Made by a program: the position numbers and the translations under genes. The notes beneath the pieces were generated by a model. It searched no databases, had not been told where the DNA came from, and saw only the letters and a list, made by a program, of their open reading frames with translations. This document shows, piece by piece, positions 6,207 through 7,935 of a stretch of 7,935 nucleotides of DNA (positions within the stretch are counted from its first letter, which is position 1; every line of letters begins with the position of its first letter). The stretch covers positions 1 through 7,935 of the forward strand of contig JAITJK010000032.1 in assembly GCA_031278935.1 (NCBI GenBank), in the 5' to 3' direction. This stretch comes from Spirochaetaceae bacterium (GTDB lineage Bacteria > Spirochaetota > Spirochaetia > Treponematales > Breznakiellaceae).

Positions 6207-6222
6207 TGTTTCACGTGAAACA
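6207..6222. promoter_or_regulatory. parS: parS, ParB/Spo0J binding site
   Basis: The 16-bp perfect palindrome TGTTTCACGTGAAACA is identical to the bacterial chromosomal parS consensus (TGTTNCACGTGAAACA). ParB binds it, spreads on DNA using CTP, and loads SMC-ScpAB there. It lies 18 nt upstream of the acetyltransferase GTG start, so ParB binding could also affect that gene. Chromosomal parS sites generally cluster near oriC, which suggests this window is origin-proximal. No second exact site was seen in the window. Confidence 0.9.
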
Positions 6223-6589
6223 ATCAGCCCCCGCCGATTGCATGACCAGTATAGCTCAACGTACTCCCTTTTTACCATATCCAGGAAGCTCGACCAGGGC
6301 AGGGATCCGGTATGTAACATGAGTTCGATGGGAAGAAAAAAGTCCACGAATTCGCTCGTTTTTATACCTGAATGTCATTGCGAGTGCAGCGAGGCAATCC
6401 CATGGAATGAATGCTCGTCTGGCTTGCTTCGTCGCTTCGTTCCTCGCAATGACACGGTCTGCGTCAAGACAAGACTTTCATCGAAGTCATGTTGAAGAAT
6501 AAAAATTCCGCAAAAAATTGCCCTGCTATCAATCGATGTTGGCCACCATTTTTGTACCTTGGGTCTTAATGTCTCCGCACGAGAAGCTG
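6223..6589. other. Intergenic region between HAD hydrolase and acetyltransferase genes
   Basis: Apart from repeat copy B I see no gene. The minus-strand frame open from 6347 through this region joins the acetyltransferase but resembles no family and lacks a ribosome site. The AT-rich part at 6480-6560, downstream of the HAD stop, has no clear hairpin with a U-run, so no terminator is called. No convincing promoter for the acetyltransferase was identified. Confidence 0.4.
6373..6454. repeat. Interspersed palindromic element, copy B
   Basis: The ends are TGTCATTGCGAG (6373-6384) and its exact reverse complement CTCGCAATGACA (6443-6454). The inner arms are GCAGCGAGGCAATCC (6387-6401) and, imperfectly, GGCTTGCTTCGTCGC (6421-6435). 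It is an element of about 82 bp of the same kind as copy A (3978-4063), with a different central loop. Confidence 0.8.
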
Positions 6590-7381
6590 TTACGCCAGCG
6601 GCAGGTACTGGTATAGGTCGTCAGGACGGTGCAGGATGTGGGCGGCGCCGCTTTGTTCCAGCACCGACTGGGGCCGGTAGCCCCAGCTTACCCCCAGAGC
6701 CGTACAGCCTGCGGTATGAGCGGCTTCCATATCGATTTCCGAATCCCCCACCAGGAGAGTTGCTTCCGGGGAGACCGCTAAGACCTGGAGCAGCGCCACC
6801 GTTACCCGGGGATCAGGCTTGCGGGGAAGACCTGGTCGATCACCGCGGACCTGATCAAAGGAATCCGGTGGAAAGAGAGCCCCTATTACGAACTGGGCTA
6901 CAGGATCAGGTTTGTTGGTCAAAACCGCTATTTTTAAACCCCGGCGCTTCAACCCCGCCACCAGGCCCGGGATACCCGGATAGGGGACGGAATGGACCAG
7001 GGGCTGTTCCTGGTAAAATCGCCTTGCGTCTTGGGCTACGGTTTCGGTTACGGCGTCCTCGGCACTGCTTTCCCTAACTCGCGGTGGAAGACATAGCTGG
7101 GCAAGGCGGCGAATCCCCCAGCCTACTTTAGTGGGGTATTCCTCCAGAGCTACCGGAGGAAACCCGTGAAACTCCAGGGCTCGGTTCATAGAAGCGGCAA
7201 TATCTTTCAGGGTATCCACCAAAGTACCGTCCAGATCGAAGATGACCCCTCCGCTTGCCGTGGAGTCATAGCATCTGACTGGCCACGTGGTTATTCCCCG
7301 CTTCTCGCTTGTAGAGATTGGGGAGCAAGGTTCCGATATAGAGAGTGTCTTCACGGGGTCAGACCCTCTTCTTTCCCCCAT
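6590..7381 (-). CDS. gph: HAD-family phosphatase, phosphoglycolate phosphatase-like
   Basis: A haloacid dehalogenase-superfamily phosphatase. From the ATG at 7381, motif I is VIFDLDGTLVDT (nucleophile Asp49, acid Asp51), motif II is AVLTNKP (Thr155), motif III is Lys188 within GDRPGLPRKPDP and motif IV is VGDSEIDMEAA (Asp213, Asp217). An alpha-helical cap lies between I and II. The GDRPGLPRKPDP wording is typical of Gph, which clears 2-phosphoglycolate, though HAD specificity is hard to read from sequence. The 5' end is uncertain: about 43 residues precede the core, where the family has only a few. ATG 7381 and GTG 7354 are the only obvious in-frame starts, and both are poorly supported by ribosome sites. 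This stretch also holds a GGGTC-A-GACCC palindrome. It probably shares a transcript with the symporter gene 30 nt upstream. Confidence 0.82.
   Translation of the reverse strand: MGERRGSDPVKTLSISEPCSPISTSEKRGITTWPVRCYDSTASGGVIFDLDGTLVDTLKDIAASMNRALEFHGFPPVALEEYPTKVGWGIRRLAQLCLPPRVRESSAEDAVTETVAQDARRFYQEQPLVHSVPYPGIPGLVAGLKRRGLKIAVLTNKPDPVAQFVIGALFPPDSFDQVRGDRPGLPRKPDPRVTVALLQVLAVSPEATLLVGDSEIDMEAAHTAGCTALGVSWGYRPQSVLEQSGAAHILHRPDDLYQYLPLA
7356..7366. repeat. Short palindrome GGGTC-A-GACCC at the HAD gene 5' end
   Basis: A perfect 5-bp inverted repeat with one central base, lying in the doubtful N-terminal extension of the HAD reading frame. GGGGTCAGACCCC-like cores occur as parts of small interspersed repeats in some bacteria (recalled, not searched). 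Only one copy is visible here. Confidence 0.3.
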
Positions 7382-7411
7382 GGTGTCCCGCTACCGATAC
7401 GGGCGACTCTA

Positions 7412-7935
7412 TCACTCACCACGCTGCCCCCCACAGATGCGCCAGTGGGATAGATCTAGTTGGCCGAGCTTTTTGGCGACGACGGTGGTGCAGGTAAGGT
7501 CGCCGGTTACGTTAAGGGCGGTCCGGCCCATGTCTAGGAGGGCGTCAATACCGAGGATCATGGCGTAGACGCCGGCAACGGGACTGCCTGCAATAACCGG
7601 GAGACCCACAGCGTCCAGCACAAGGAGTAGCATGATGGCCCCGGCGCCGGGAACCCCGGCGGTGCCAATAGAGGCCAGGGTTGCGGTCATAACGATGATC
7701 CCCATTTCTTCCAGGGAAAAGGTCCGGCCCCAGACCGACAGAGCGATGAAGACCGCGCATACTCCTTGGTAGATGGCGGTCCCGTCCATGTTCAAGGTGG
7801 CCCCCAGGGGCAGGGAAAAGGAGTAGATATCCTTGGGAATCCCTAGATTCTGGGCAGCTTGCATGGAAACCGGTAGGGTGCCGTTGGAACTGCGGGTTAC
7901 GAAGGCGGTGATGAAGGGGTGTTTAGCCTCGCTGA
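7412..7935 (-). CDS. Dicarboxylate/amino acid:cation symporter, C-terminal part
   Basis: The 3' 174 codons of a DAACS-family (GltP/DctA-like) carrier, which imports glutamate, aspartate or C4-dicarboxylates with Na+ or H+. The frame stays open to the right window edge. Visible signatures run in order: TRSSNGTLPVSMQAA (the serine-rich HP1 hairpin), LPLGATLNMDGTAIYQ (TM7, with NMDGT), TLASIGTAGVPGAGAIML (HP2) and GIDALLDMGRTALNVTGD (TM8, with the substrate-binding Asp, Arg and Asn). The C-terminus is short, as in many bacterial members. The N-terminal half lies outside. The next gene, the HAD phosphatase, begins 30 nt downstream on the same strand. Substrate cannot be settled from this part. 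Confidence 0.92.
   Translation of the reverse strand, partial: SEAKHPFITAFVTRSSNGTLPVSMQAAQNLGIPKDIYSFSLPLGATLNMDGTAIYQGVCAVFIALSVWGRTFSLEEMGIIVMTATLASIGTAGVPGAGAIMLLLVLDAVGLPVIAGSPVAGVYAMILGIDALLDMGRTALNVTGDLTCTTVVAKKLGQLDLSHWRICGGQRGE

Noticed and set aside
6189..6347. 53-residue N-terminal extension of the acetyltransferase frame
   Set aside because: It has no family similarity, contains the parS palindrome, and an AAGGAG ribosome site precedes GTG 6188, which gives the normal Vat length.
1..7935. CRISPR arrays, tRNA or rRNA genes, integrases and transposases
   Set aside because: I saw no regularly spaced direct repeats, cloverleaf-like sequences or recombinase reading frames.

Overview
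The window looks like chromosomal DNA of a spirochaete, most likely a Treponema of moderate (about 50 %) G+C such as the termite-gut species. This is an inference from gene content (scpA-scpB-rluB cluster with folK, TAXI-type binding lipoprotein, GltS, Vat-type acetyltransferase), frequent TTG starts and the base composition judged by eye. No database search was possible.

Layout. Positions 1-50 hold what may be the first 16 codons of a minus-strand gene running off the left edge, preceded by a roughly 200-nt non-coding stretch with small hairpins and a candidate promoter. Positions 252-2851 are a compact minus-strand operon, promoter-folK-scpA-scpB-rluB: pterin synthesis, the two non-SMC condensin subunits and a 23S rRNA pseudouridine synthase. 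Its promoter (TTGACG-17-TACAAT) fixes the folK start at 2797. Positions 2896-3858 encode a TAXI-family solute-binding lipoprotein (minus). It diverges from gltS, a Na+/glutamate symporter (plus, 4247-5539). The 388-nt region between them holds a palindromic interspersed repeat, a possible remnant of a second TAXI gene and a strong gltS promoter facing a weaker TAXI one. gltS converges, with a 10-nt gap, on a Vat-type hexapeptide acetyltransferase (5550-6188, minus). Directly upstream of that gene is a perfect 16-bp parS site. A second copy of the palindromic repeat follows, then a phosphoglycolate-phosphatase-like HAD hydrolase (6590-7381, minus) and the 3' part of a dicarboxylate/glutamate:cation symporter (7412-7935, minus).

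Two themes connect the genes. (1) Chromosome segregation: a canonical ParB-binding parS lies about 4 kb from scpAB, whose products act in the SMC complex that ParB loads at parS. This suggests the window is origin-proximal. (2) Glutamate/dicarboxylate uptake: a TAXI binding protein with no TRAP permease in view is paired divergently with GltS, and a DAACS symporter lies nearby. The TAXI-GltS pair is the best candidate for an under-described system: a binding-protein-assisted GltS transporter.
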